From Mariprofundaceae bacterium (GTDB lineage: Bacteria; Pseudomonadota; Zetaproteobacteria; Mariprofundales; Mariprofundaceae), in assembly GCA_030950585.1 (NCBI GenBank), contig JAUZRG010000003.1, forward strand, positions 1 through 62,453: a stretch of DNA of 62,453 bases, given 5' to 3'. Position numbers and translations under genes: made by a program. This document shows positions 45,539 through 57,678 of the stretch, piece after piece (the stretch's first letter is position 1; every line of letters begins with the position of its first letter). The notes beneath the pieces are model-generated. The model searched no databases. It was not told where the DNA came from and saw only the letters and a list, made by a program, of their open reading frames with translations.

Positions 45539-46162
45539 TTATCGGGGATCCGCATCAATGACTTTAGGCAAACAAGCGCACATCTCATCCATCTGATTTA
45601 CAAAGAAATGACCTGCACCATTGATTTGATGTACATCCATGTGAGGGTAATCTTTTGCCCATGCCAACACATCCGCACAGGGGACGATCTCGTCACTTGT
45701 GCCTTGAATGACGGTGAGCGGGCGTGTTTCTCCTTGCATGAAATCAAACTTCCAAATATTGACCGCAGGTGCGACGGCAATCATGCGTTGCACATTGGGG
45801 TTGCGACGAGCGGCTTGCAAACCTGCAAAACAACCAAAGGAAAAACCACTGAACCAAAGTGGTGCGTCGGGGTGTTGTTGTGCTAACCATTGTAGGGCGG
45901 CTTGCACATCGTGCGATTCACCGTTGCCTTCATCCCAGACACCTTCGCTTTCTTCCACACCACGAAAGTTAAAACGCAAAACATGCATGCCTTGGTCTTC
46001 AAAAGTGCGTGCCATCCAATAGACCACTTTGTTGCGCATGGTTCCGCCATGCAGCGGGTGGGGGTGGCAGACCACCACGGCAGGTTTACCTTGCTCACCC
46101 TTATGATAAATGGCTTGGAGTTTGCCCGTCGGGCCGTCGATGAATAAACGTTGATGCTGCAT
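45539..46162 (-). CDS. Alpha/beta hydrolase (YsgA/dienelactone-hydrolase-like superfamily)
   Basis: The oxyanion-hole segment is CHPHPLHGGTMRNKV, the nucleophile elbow is GFSFGCFAG (Ser), the acid is in GTSDEIVP and the catalytic His is in GAGHFFV. A complete triad in 207 aa, with no lid insertion. Substrate unknown. The start overlaps the stop of the Spx-like gene as TAATG, so the two are co-translated. Confidence 0.88.
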   Translation of the reverse strand: MQHQRLFIDGPTGKLQAIYHKGEQGKPAVVVCHPHPLHGGTMRNKVVYWMARTFEDQGMHVLRFNFRGVEESEGVWDEGNGESHDVQAALQWLAQQHPDAPLWFSGFSFGCFAGLQAARRNPNVQRMIAVAPAVNIWKFDFMQGETRPLTVIQGTSDEIVPCADVLAWAKDYPHMDVHQINGAGHFFVNQMDEMCACLPKVIDADPR

Positions 46163-46512
46163 TATTTCAGTAACGCTTCGTATTTATCAGCTGTAAAAGC
46201 CACATGAACTTGGCCATTAAAACACAAGATAGGGCGTTTAATGATGGTGGGAATGCGGCACATCAAGGTGATCGCTGCTGCTTCACCATCGATGGCTTGT
46301 TTTTCTTGATTACTGAGTTTACGCCACATCATGCCGCGTTTGTTGAGCAGAACTTCCCAACTGACCGTTGCACACCAAGTGGTGAGTTGTACTTGGTCGA
46401 TGCCTTCTTTTTTGAAATCGTGAAACATGTAGTCAATATTTTGTGCTTTTAGCCATTGGCGTGCTTTGCGTATTGAATCACAGTTGGGGATGCCATATAG
46501 GTGAATGTCCAT
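46162..46512 (-). CDS. ArsC/Spx-like thioredoxin-fold reductase (YffB type)
   Basis: YGIPNCDSIRKARQWL is the single-Cys (CxxS-like) N-terminal motif, and PTIIKRPILCFNG is the conserved cis-Pro and Arg segment. 116 aa. YffB-type members are glutathione-dependent reductases of unclear substrate, and true arsenate reduction is not implied. Translationally coupled to the hydrolase downstream; divergent from selO. Confidence 0.88.
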   Translation of the reverse strand: MDIHLYGIPNCDSIRKARQWLKAQNIDYMFHDFKKEGIDQVQLTTWCATVSWEVLLNKRGMMWRKLSNQEKQAIDGEAAAITLMCRIPTIIKRPILCFNGQVHVAFTADKYEALLK

Positions 46513-46588
46513 GCCTTAACTCCTGTTTTGGCGAATTATGTGGATGAATGCTGTGTTTTCGCAATACTTGGCTTCAGGAGTCTTTATT

Positions 46589-48190
46589 ATGAAGCATAAA
46601 AATAGTCTATCTTCTTTGCACTTTGATCATCGTTTTACGACTAGTTTACCCGCTGATTCTTGTTTAGAGCCTCATTCTAGGCAGGTGTTTTCATCTTGCT
46701 TTTCATGGGTTAAGCCTATGAAAATGTCTGATCCTACATTGCTGATTCATGCCCAAGAAGTGGCGGATTTATTGGGTTTGTCGGAGCAGGATTGTTTGTC
46801 AGAGTTATTTAAAAATGTGTTATCAGGTCATGACTTGTTGGATGATATGCGGCCATATGCCATGTGTTATGGTGGGCATCAGTTTGGTAGTTGGGCAGGT
46901 CAGCTTGGTGATGGGCGGGCGATGAATCTGGGCGAAGTCGTGAATGCTCAAGCAGAGCATTGGAGCTTACAGCTGAAAGGTGCAGGTCCCACACCTTATT
47001 CACGCGGTTCAGATGGTCTTGCGGTGCTGCGTTCTTCATTGCGTGAGTTTTTGTGCAGCGAAGCCATGTTTCATCTCGGTGTGCCGACAACGCGCGCCTT
47101 AAGTTTGTGTTTGACGGGTGATTTGGTCAGCCGTGATATGTTTTATGATGGCCATGCAAAAGATGAGCAAGGGGCTGTGGTGTGTCGAGTGGCACCTTCT
47201 TTTTTGCGTTTTGGTAACTTTCAACTTTTTGGAGCCCGCAAAGATTATGATACGCTGAAAAAATTATTAGATTATACGATTCAAGCTCACTTTCCTCACC
47301 TATTGCAAGACAAGGCAAACAGTGTTTCTGTCTATGCTGCATGGTTTTCAGAGGTCTGTGATTTAACCCAGCACATGATTGTGCATTGGATGCGAGTGGG
47401 CTTTGTGCATGGGGTGATGAATACCGATAACATGTCTATTTTGGGACTCACCATTGATTATGGCCCTTATGGTTGGTTGGAAGCTTATGATCCTGATTGG
47501 ACCCCCAATACGACGGATGCTGAGTATCGACGTTATGCCTTTGATCAACAAGGCGATATATCTTGTTGGAACCTGATTCAATTGGCCAATGCGATTGCCC
47601 CTTTGGTGGATGATGTGTCGGCTTTGCAAGCTCGGGTGGATGCGTACCGTGCCGATTATCATCAGGTTTGGGCAACCATGATGGGCCAAAAGCTAGGTTT
47701 TGTGCATCAACACCATCAAGAGGATGACGACTTGGTGCAAGCCTTATTGAGCCTTTTAAGCTGTGTTGAAACCGATATGACGATTTTTTATCGCTGTTTA
47801 GCCAACATCGAACTTCAGCAAACAGCTGAGCAACAGCTGGCCGTGATTGAAGATGCCTTTTATGATGTGTCTTTATTAACAGAAGCAGATCAGCAGCGTT
47901 GGTGTGCTTGGTTTGAAAGCTATGCGACACGCTTGGAAAAAGAGGCTGTGGATGATGGGCAGCGTCGCATACAGATGAATACTGTGAATCCGAAGTATGT
48001 TTTGCGCAATTATTTGGCTCAAATGGCCATTGATAAGCTTGAAGTCGGGGATATGAGCTTGCTGCATGATTTACTTGAAGTCTTGCGTCATCCTTATGAG
48101 GAACAGACAGGCAAAGCCATGTTTACACAAAAAAGACCCGATTGGGCACGAGATCGGAGAGGTTGTTCGATGCTTTCTTGTAGTTCCTGA
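46589..48190 (+). CDS. selO: Protein adenylyltransferase SelO (YdiU)
   Basis: Pseudokinase-fold enzyme that transfers AMP to Ser/Thr/Tyr residues of proteins, linked to redox stress in E. coli. YGGHQFGSWAGQLGDGRA and LQLKGAGPTPYSR are conserved, with MNTDNMS in the active site. The C-terminus GCSMLSCSS carries the conserved cysteine that is Sec in animals. The frame extends to 46538, but ATG 46589 has CAGGAG with 8-nt spacing, giving 533 aa. Confidence 0.95.
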   Translation: MKHKNSLSSLHFDHRFTTSLPADSCLEPHSRQVFSSCFSWVKPMKMSDPTLLIHAQEVADLLGLSEQDCLSELFKNVLSGHDLLDDMRPYAMCYGGHQFGSWAGQLGDGRAMNLGEVVNAQAEHWSLQLKGAGPTPYSRGSDGLAVLRSSLREFLCSEAMFHLGVPTTRALSLCLTGDLVSRDMFYDGHAKDEQGAVVCRVAPSFLRFGNFQLFGARKDYDTLKKLLDYTIQAHFPHLLQDKANSVSVYAAWFSEVCDLTQHMIVHWMRVGFVHGVMNTDNMSILGLTIDYGPYGWLEAYDPDWTPNTTDAEYRRYAFDQQGDISCWNLIQLANAIAPLVDDVSALQARVDAYRADYHQVWATMMGQKLGFVHQHHQEDDDLVQALLSLLSCVETDMTIFYRCLANIELQQTAEQQLAVIEDAFYDVSLLTEADQQRWCAWFESYATRLEKEAVDDGQRRIQMNTVNPKYVLRNYLAQMAIDKLEVGDMSLLHDLLEVLRHPYEEQTGKAMFTQKRPDWARDRRGCSMLSCSS

Positions 48191-48327
48191 GTCTAAAAGG
48201 GGTGAAAAAGTGCTGCTATTTGTTGGTAAAAACACCTTGTCTGTGGGCAGCTTTGCGTTTGATCTTTCGTTCTTAGCGTTCTTATGTAGCTTGCGCCGCC
48301 TTATTTTGTGGGTTATGGGGTTATTAG

Positions 48328-51281
<2,954 letters not shown>

Positions 51282-51292
<11 letters not shown>

Positions 51293-54200
51293 TGCTCCTA
51301 TCGCCATTGTTGGCATGTCTTGTTTATTTCCTGGTTCTGAAAATGCGACCAGTTATTGGGCGAATATTCGTGAAGGTGTTGATGGCATTAGCGATATTCC
51401 TGAGACGCACTGGCGACCCGAAGACTATTTTTCTTCTGACCCCAAAAAACCTGATCATACCTATGCTAAACGTGGCGGCTTTATTCCTGTGGTTGAATTT
51501 GATCCGCTAGCCTTTGGTGTCTTACCCAATGCTTTAGAAGCAACGGATACATCTCAGCTTTTGGGGATGTATGTGGCTGCCCAAGCCTTGCGTGATGCGG
51601 GTTATGGTGAAGACAATGATTTTAACCGTGAAGCGGTGAGTGTTATTCTTGGTATCACGGGTGCTTTAGAGTTGGTGGTGAGTTTGGGCGCGCGTTTGGG
51701 TCATCCGCATTGGAAAAAAGCCTTGCATGATGCGGGTGTCGATGATGAGACCGCCGCAGATGTGGTTCAGCGCATTGGTGATGCTTACCCAGAATGGCAG
51801 GAAAATTCCTTTCCGGGTTTGCTTGGCAATGTGGTCGCAGGTCGGATTAGCAAGCATTTGAATTTGGGTGGCACAAACTGTGTGGTGGATGCTGCATGTG
51901 CCAGTTCGATGAGTGCGATGGAAATGGCCATGTTGGAATTGCAAGCAGGTAAAAGCAATATGGTGGTGTGTGGGGGTGCTGATACCTTCAATGATATTTT
52001 TATGTATATGTGCTTTAGTAAAACACCTGCATTATCACCCACAGGCGAAGTTCGCCCCTTTGATCAAGATGGCGATGGTACGATGTTGGGTGAAGGCCTT
52101 GGCATTGTGATCTTAAAACGCCTTGATGATGCCGTACGTGATGGCGATAAGGTGTATGCTATTGTGCGTGGAATTGGTTCATCAAGTGATGGCAAAGGCG
52201 GTGCAGTCTATGAGCCTAGCAGTGCGGGTCAGAAAAAAGCCGTACAGCGTGCTTATGAGCAAGCAGGCGTTGAGCCTAAAGATATTGATTTATTAGAAGC
52301 ACACGGCACAGGCACCAAAGTGGGTGATGGCGTTGAACTGCGCGCCCTGCATGAGGTGTATGGTCAAGCCGATGCAGCATGGTGTGCATTGGGATCTGTT
52401 AAATCTCAAATAGGTCATACCAAAGCTGCCGCAGGTGTGGCGGGTGTGATTAAAGCTGCGCTATCATTGTATTTTAGAACCTTACCGCCTTCGATTAAGA
52501 CACGTACACCTTTGCCTGCCTTACAGGCACAAGATACGCCTTTTTATTTGAACCGTCGTATGCGGCCGTGGCTGAAGGAAAAAGGTCGCCCACGTTTGAG
52601 TGCGGTGAGTGCTTTTGGTTTTGGTGGTAGTAATTTTCATATGGTTTTAGAGGAGCATGCCCCAACGCAACCTGATGTTGCTTGGGATGCAGAATTGGAA
52701 CTACTGTTGCTTTCAGGTGCCAATACAGCGACTTTAAGTCAGCAGCTACAAGCTTTAGAGCAGTGCGAGCAGTGGTTTGACGCTGTGGCCTTATTGCGAC
52801 AGTGGCGGCAAGATTTTGATGCAACACATGCGGTGCGTTTGGGTGCCTTGTGGTCTAAAACTGAACATAGCCCTCAACGTGTGGCTGATGTGCTTGCAGC
52901 ACTACAGAAACAACAAAGCATGCCCAAGGGTGTGTTTCTTTCCACCACCGCTAAGGCAGGCAAGTTAGCCTTTTTGTTTCCAGGCCAAGGCTCACAATAC
53001 ACCCAAATGTTATTGGATATGGCGTGTCGCTTTCCCAAAGCATTTGATATTTTGGCTGAAATGGATGCCCAAGCCAATCAGTCCATTAGCAATAAACTTT
53101 ATCCCAACAATCACTTTATCGACCAAAGCGCACAAGAAGAGGCTTTGCGTCAAACGGATGTGGCTCAGCCTGCATTGGGCGCGGTGAGTGCAAGTATGTT
53201 GGCCGTGTTGGACATTTTTAACCTGAAAGCCGACATGATGGCAGGCCATAGTTATGGTGAATTGGTCGCGCTCTATGCAGCGTCTTGTTTATCCCAAGAG
53301 GATTTTTGCCGCTTATCGGTGTTGCGTGGTGAACTAATGGCTTCTGTGCCAACTTTAGGTGGGATGTTGGCGGTGCGGGTAAGCCAAGAAAGGCTGCAAA
53401 CCTTATTGATTCAGCATAATTTAGATTTGGTCATTGCCAATCGCAATGCACCGCAGCAAATGATTGTTTCGGGTGCAACGGCTGAAATTGAAAAAGCGGC
53501 ATTGCTTTGTCAGCAAGTTGGTTTAAGTGCTGTGTCTTTACCTGTGTCTTCAGCCTTTCATTCACCCATGATGAGGGAAGCGGCCAATGCTTTTGCCGCT
53601 GCATTAGATGAAACGGTTTTTCAGCAAGAAACATGCCCAGTATATGCCAACATTCATGGTGATCCTTATCCCCAAGATGGCGCAGGTGTGCGCAATATTT
53701 TAGCGCAACAACTGGTCAATCCAGTGAAGTTTATGCAGCAAATTCAACGCATGCATGATGCTGGCGCACGTACCTTTGTTGAAGTGGGACCAAAGCAAGT
53801 TTTATCGGGTCTGGTGACACAAATCTTAGGGGATCAAGTCCAGTGTTTAGCCTTGGATTTAGGTGTTGATCAACCCGCTATGCAGGCTTTGGGTTCTGTC
53901 TTGGTACAGCTCAGTGTGGCGGGTTATAGTGTTGATCTATCGGCATGGAATCATGGTGTTGTTATCGCACCTGTCGAGAAAAAACGCATGCGTGTCAATG
54001 TGAATGGTGCCAATCATCTTGCCAAACGCCCTCAACGCCCTGTGCGTGCTAAAAAAGTTATGAAAGAAAACGTGATTGAGAAAGTGATCGAAAAAGTCAT
54101 TGAAAAAGTAGTTGTGAAACAAAATAAGCCAGAAATAAGGAAGAAGCCTGTGGCGAAGACCCCTCCAACCGTCTCACCTGATGTGATGATGCAAGCCTTA

Positions 54201-55223
54201 CAAAACACACAAGATAGCATTGGTGCATTGCAACGTATGCAAGAACATACGGCTCATCTCCATCAACAGTTTATGCAAAATCAACAATTGGCTAGCCAAC
54301 AACTCCAGCAGTTGTTGCAACAGCAATCAGCGATGCTACATGGTCAGCCTTTGCCCAGTTTAGCCAGCAATGTTTTGATGCAAGAAGCACCTGTCTTGCC
54401 AAGTATTCAGCCCATGCCAGAACCTGTGATGCCCATGCCTGCACCACCCGTGCAACAGCCTGTGATGCCTATACCTGAAGTTCCTGCCGTGCCTGAGGTT
54501 CCTGTTGTTCCCGTAGCTCCAGTGGTTCAACAAGTTGCGCCTGTACCCGTTGCTGCACCAGTCGCAGCACCAGCCCCAGTCGTTGCAGCCCCCCCAGCCC
54601 CTGTGGCCGTTGCAAAACCTGCTGTTGTGGCCACACCTGAACCTCAGGTCGCACCTGTGCAAGCAGGTTCAGTGATTGAAGATGTGTTGTTGCAAACCAT
54701 TGCTGAAAAAACAGGTTACCCTGTGGACATGTTAGAAATGACTATGAGCCTTGATGCTGATTTGGGTATTGATTCGATTAAGCGGGTAGAAATCCTTTCA
54801 GCCCTGCAAGAAGCTTTACCAGAAGCGCCCATGATTGAAGCCTCTCATTTGGGAACCTTGCATTCATTGGCTGATATTGCAGGCCATTTGGCGGGTTCAA
54901 GCGCAGCACCTGTGGCAGCTGTCAGTGCAGCTCCGACAGTGGTGGTCGCAGAAGTGGCCAGTCCAGTTGTGGACAACAAGATCGAAGACGTGTTGTTGCA
55001 AACCATTGCTGATAAAACGGGTTACCCTGTCGATATGTTGGAAATGCAAATGAGTCTTGATGCTGATTTGGGCATTGATTCTATTAAACGTGTGGAAATT
55101 CTTTCTGCATTGCAAGAAGCCTTGCCTCAATCGCCTGTGATTGAAGCCTCTCATTTGGGAACCTTGCATTCATTGGCTGATATTGCGGGTCATTTGCAAG
55201 GTAACACACAAAAAAAAAACTAA
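51282..55223 (+). CDS. pfaA: PfaA-like synthase, N-terminal part: KS-AT-ACP-ACP
   Basis: Iterative type I PUFA/polyketide-type synthase. Ketosynthase at 1-450: Cys206 in DAACASS, EAHGTGT, GHTKAAAG. Acyltransferase at about 560-860: LFPGQGSQ and Ser657 in GHSYGE. Then a Lys/Glu-rich IEKVIEKV stretch, a Gln-rich coiled coil and a Pro/Ala/Val-rich linker (about 930-1125). Two ACPs follow with pantetheine serines 1165 and 1267 in LGIDSIKRV, 102 residues apart. Start ATG 51282 follows GAGG; 1313 aa. The frame stops at 55221 just after a ten-A run, while the KR and DH domains that complete PfaA continue in the -1 frame. Apo-ACPs need a phosphopantetheinyl transferase from elsewhere. Confidence 0.93.
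54675..55196 (+). repeat. Tandem ACP-coding direct repeat (306-nt period)
   Basis: The ACP coding units starting at 54675 and 54981 are almost the same in protein (IEDVLLQTIA.KTGYPVDMLE) and very close in DNA, with about 87 nt of Ala/Val-rich linker between. This indicates a recent duplication or gene conversion within the synthase. Confidence 0.85.
55210..55219 (+). promoter_or_regulatory. Ten-A run with slippery heptamer A AAA AAC at the ACP/KR boundary
   Basis: Read in the KS-AT-ACP frame the run is C-AAA-AAA-AAA-AC, ending in the heptamer A AAA AAC (55214-55220) and an in-frame TAA at 55221. The -1 frame from here runs without a stop into the KR-DH gene. Both ribosomal -1 slippage and RNA-polymerase slippage are known on such runs. 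Confidence 0.6.
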
Positions 55224-55242
55224 TACGACTTCCGCTTTCTCT

Positions 55243-55277
55243 TAGGCAGCTAGATGCGAGTATGCAGCAGCTGCCTA
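55243..55277 (+). promoter_or_regulatory. 9-bp stem-loop downstream of the slippery run, covering the KR-DH start
   Basis: TAGGCAGCT (55243-55251) pairs perfectly with AGCTGCCTA (55269-55277) around a 17-nt loop that contains ATG 55262. It begins 22 nt after the slippery heptamer, longer than the usual 5-9 nt for frameshift stimulators. It would place the only nearby ATG in a loop and the weak ribosome-site-like TAGG in the stem. Confidence 0.55.
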
Positions 55278-57418
55278 TTCCAAAGGGAAACATTTATATC
55301 AATAGCTGTTCAAGCTTGACTGAGCGTTTGCAAATGCAATGGGCTTTGGCGGGTTATGATGTCATTTTAATCGACCTAGAGGCACTGCCAGAAGCATTGG
55401 ATGCTGGCGTGCTGTTGTTGATGAGTCCGCTTAATTATTGCGATGACACCTTTTTACTTCAGGCTTTTGCATGCTTGCAATGGGCTGCCACAAGTTTACG
55501 CCAGAATCGTGGTTGGTTTGTGACCATGAGTGTGCAAGATGGTCAGTTTGGCTTTAATAATAGTCGTCAGCCTTTGGCCGCTGGCTTGGCTGGTTTAAGT
55601 AAAACTGTCAGCCATGAGTGGCCAGAAGTGCGTTGTCGTGCCATTGATATCAGTGCGGATGTTGAAATGCCGCTGTTGTTGCAGGAAATTTTTGCAGATG
55701 ATGCCTTGATAGAAGTGAGCTTGCATCAAGGTCAGCGTTATCAACCAATATTAAAGTTTGAAGCCACGCAAGCACGCCCACAAGTCCTGCATGCACCTTT
55801 AAAACAAGGTGATGTGGTGCTGGTCTCAGGTGGTGCACGTGGTGTCACGGCACAGGTGTGCAAAGCCTTGGCCGCAGCCTATCAGCCTCAGTTGGTGTTG
55901 TTGGGTCGTAGTCCGATATCGGATGTTTTAGATGATTGGCCTATGGATAAATTGGCGTTAAAACAAGCGATCATGCAAGACGCAAGAGATCAAGGGCAGA
56001 AAATATCCCCCCGTGACCTCACAAAAACAGTGGATGCTATTTTAAATCAACGTCAAATGCAGCAAAATATGCATGCGATGCGCCAAGTAGGTGCGAGCGT
56101 GACTTATTTACAAGTGGATATGTGCGATGAAAAAGCCGTCATTGAAATGGTGCGTGATGTGCGCCATCGCTGGGGAACGATTTCAGGTGTGGTGCATGGT
56201 GCGGGTGTGTTGGCAGACCGTTTGATTGAGGATAAGACCGCCGAACAATTTCAACGTGTTTACAATACCAAAGTCCAAGGTTTGCGTTCATTCTTGGATG
56301 CGACCATTGCCGATGATTTAAAGGTCTTGGTGTTGTTCTCATCATCCACAGCTCGTTTCGGGCGTAAAGGTCAAATTGACTATGCTGTGGCCAATGAAGT
56401 GATGAATAAAATGGGGCAGCAATACCAACAGAGACACCATGATTGTCGGGTGGTTTCTGTGAATTGGGGGCCGTGGGATGGTGGTATGGTCACACCTGCC
56501 TTGAAAGAGCTTTTTGCAAGCGAGGGCATTGGGGTGATTGATCAACAAGCGGGTGCTGATTATTTGGTGAATGAATTGCAATGCCAAGGCCAAACAGAAG
56601 TGGTGATTTTGGGCAAACGTGAAGAAAGTATTCGCCAACAGATCGACCTTTCGATTGAAAGTCACCCCTTTTTAACTTCACATCAAATCAATGGTCATGC
56701 TGTGTTGCCTATGGCGATCATGCTTGAATGGTTTGTGGCCATTGCTGGGCGTGCGAGTGTGTATTTAGATGTTTGTGTGGTGAAAAACTTTCAAGTGCTT
56801 AAAGGAGTCACCTTAGTGGCAGGTGAGCATATAGCTTTAGAGATTAAAGCCACAGGTTCAGAGATGACGTTAAAATTAGAAATGCATAGTGCCAAAGGTT
56901 TGCACGTGCGTGCAGATGTGCTTTTAGGTTCGTATCGGACTAAAAATGCCATGTTGGAGCTTCAGCATCTCACCAGCATGAGTCATGACCCTTATGCTAA
57001 AAAAGAATTGTTTCATGGCCAATGCTTTGCCGTCTTGGATCAAGTTGAGTTGGGTGAAAGCGGTGCGATCGCGCTACTGAATCCACAAGACTTACCTTGT
57101 GACTGGATGCAAGACTGTGTGAGCAACCGTTGGCAAACATCACCGCTGGCTGTGGATGCCGCCTTTCAAATGGCCATTCTCTGGTGCTGGCAACAATATG
57201 GCATGCCTTCATTGCCTTCATCCTTCACCCATTACGAACAATTTAAAGCATTCCCCCAACAGCTTGAAGTACGCTTGCAAGTGGTGTCACATCAAGCCAA
57301 TCAAATGACGGCCAACATTGAGTTTGTCGATATGGATGGTGGCTTGATTGCCCGCATGGAAGGCTATGTTTGCACCATGAGCGAAGGTTTGAAAAAGGTG
57401 TTTTTGCAGGAGTCTTAA
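55262..57418 (+). CDS. PfaA-like synthase, C-terminal part: ketoreductase-dehydratase
   Basis: Ketoreductase at about 170-400: LVSGGARGVTAQV NADPH loop; FSSSTARFGRKGQIDYAVAN with Tyr374. Dehydratase hot-dog region at about 470-640: His474 in HQINGHAVLP (HxxxGxxxxP) and Asp632 in VDAAFQ (DxxxQ). Both catalytic sets look intact. The first ATG, 55262, has no good ribosome site and lies in the loop of a 9-bp hairpin. The frame is open upstream to the ten-A run, and the extra codons (RLPLSLRQLDA) read like real inter-domain sequence. These are the missing last domains of PfaA. 718 aa as written, about 732 if reached by frameshift. Confidence 0.88.
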   Translation: MQQLPIPKGNIYINSCSSLTERLQMQWALAGYDVILIDLEALPEALDAGVLLLMSPLNYCDDTFLLQAFACLQWAATSLRQNRGWFVTMSVQDGQFGFNNSRQPLAAGLAGLSKTVSHEWPEVRCRAIDISADVEMPLLLQEIFADDALIEVSLHQGQRYQPILKFEATQARPQVLHAPLKQGDVVLVSGGARGVTAQVCKALAAAYQPQLVLLGRSPISDVLDDWPMDKLALKQAIMQDARDQGQKISPRDLTKTVDAILNQRQMQQNMHAMRQVGASVTYLQVDMCDEKAVIEMVRDVRHRWGTISGVVHGAGVLADRLIEDKTAEQFQRVYNTKVQGLRSFLDATIADDLKVLVLFSSSTARFGRKGQIDYAVANEVMNKMGQQYQQRHHDCRVVSVNWGPWDGGMVTPALKELFASEGIGVIDQQAGADYLVNELQCQGQTEVVILGKREESIRQQIDLSIESHPFLTSHQINGHAVLPMAIMLEWFVAIAGRASVYLDVCVVKNFQVLKGVTLVAGEHIALEIKATGSEMTLKLEMHSAKGLHVRADVLLGSYRTKNAMLELQHLTSMSHDPYAKKELFHGQCFAVLDQVELGESGAIALLNPQDLPCDWMQDCVSNRWQTSPLAVDAAFQMAILWCWQQYGMPSLPSSFTHYEQFKAFPQQLEVRLQVVSHQANQMTANIEFVDMDGGLIARMEGYVCTMSEGLKKVFLQES

Positions 57419-57452
57419 GCTTGGATGGAAAAATTGAAAAGTGATTTTATTT

Positions 57453-57483
57453 TTATTCCCTCATCTTGCGGGTGAGGGAATAA
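57453..57483. terminator. Strong stem-loop after the synthase operon
   Basis: TTATTCCCTCA pairs perfectly with TGAGGGAATAA around a 9-nt loop; flanking T-rich and A-rich DNA can extend the stem. There is no T tract after it on the plus strand, so it is either an extended hairpin terminator or a 3' stabiliser of the pfa transcript. Confidence 0.55.
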
Positions 57484-57621
57484 AATAAGTATTTTAAAAG
57501 TATTGGTTAGTAGGGTTGTTTGATATGAAATTACCACGCTATATAGACGTTAGATTTTGGAAGTTAGGAGCGAAGAAAGACAAAAAATAGGATGGAAGCC
57601 CGACCCCGACCCCAATTTCGC

Positions 57622-57657
57622 GATAAAAAGACCACGGGAGTGACGGACTTTTTTATC
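57622..57657. terminator. Bidirectional terminator between the synthase operon and sthA
   Basis: GATAAAAAGACC and GGACTTTTTTATC form a stem with one bulge around ACGGGAGTGAC. T tracts follow on both strands, so it can end both the plus-strand synthase transcript and the minus-strand transhydrogenase transcript. Confidence 0.7.
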
Positions 57658-57678
57658 ATTGGATGACCGAAAAACGTT

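Noticed and set aside
48191-48327. Frame running on from selO toward purB (48066-48383)
   Set aside because: A frame-shadow with no start context; the purB ATG at 48328 and its family length decide the gene.
53937-54662. Long open frames on the minus strand across the synthase linker (for example 54360-54662)
   Set aside because: Low-complexity shadows produced by the Pro/Ala/Val and Lys/Glu repeats of the sense gene; no ribosome site and no family resemblance.
57577-57620. CGACCCC direct repeats near 57600
   Set aside because: Only two short copies, not a tandem array or CRISPR; part of the region before the bidirectional terminator.
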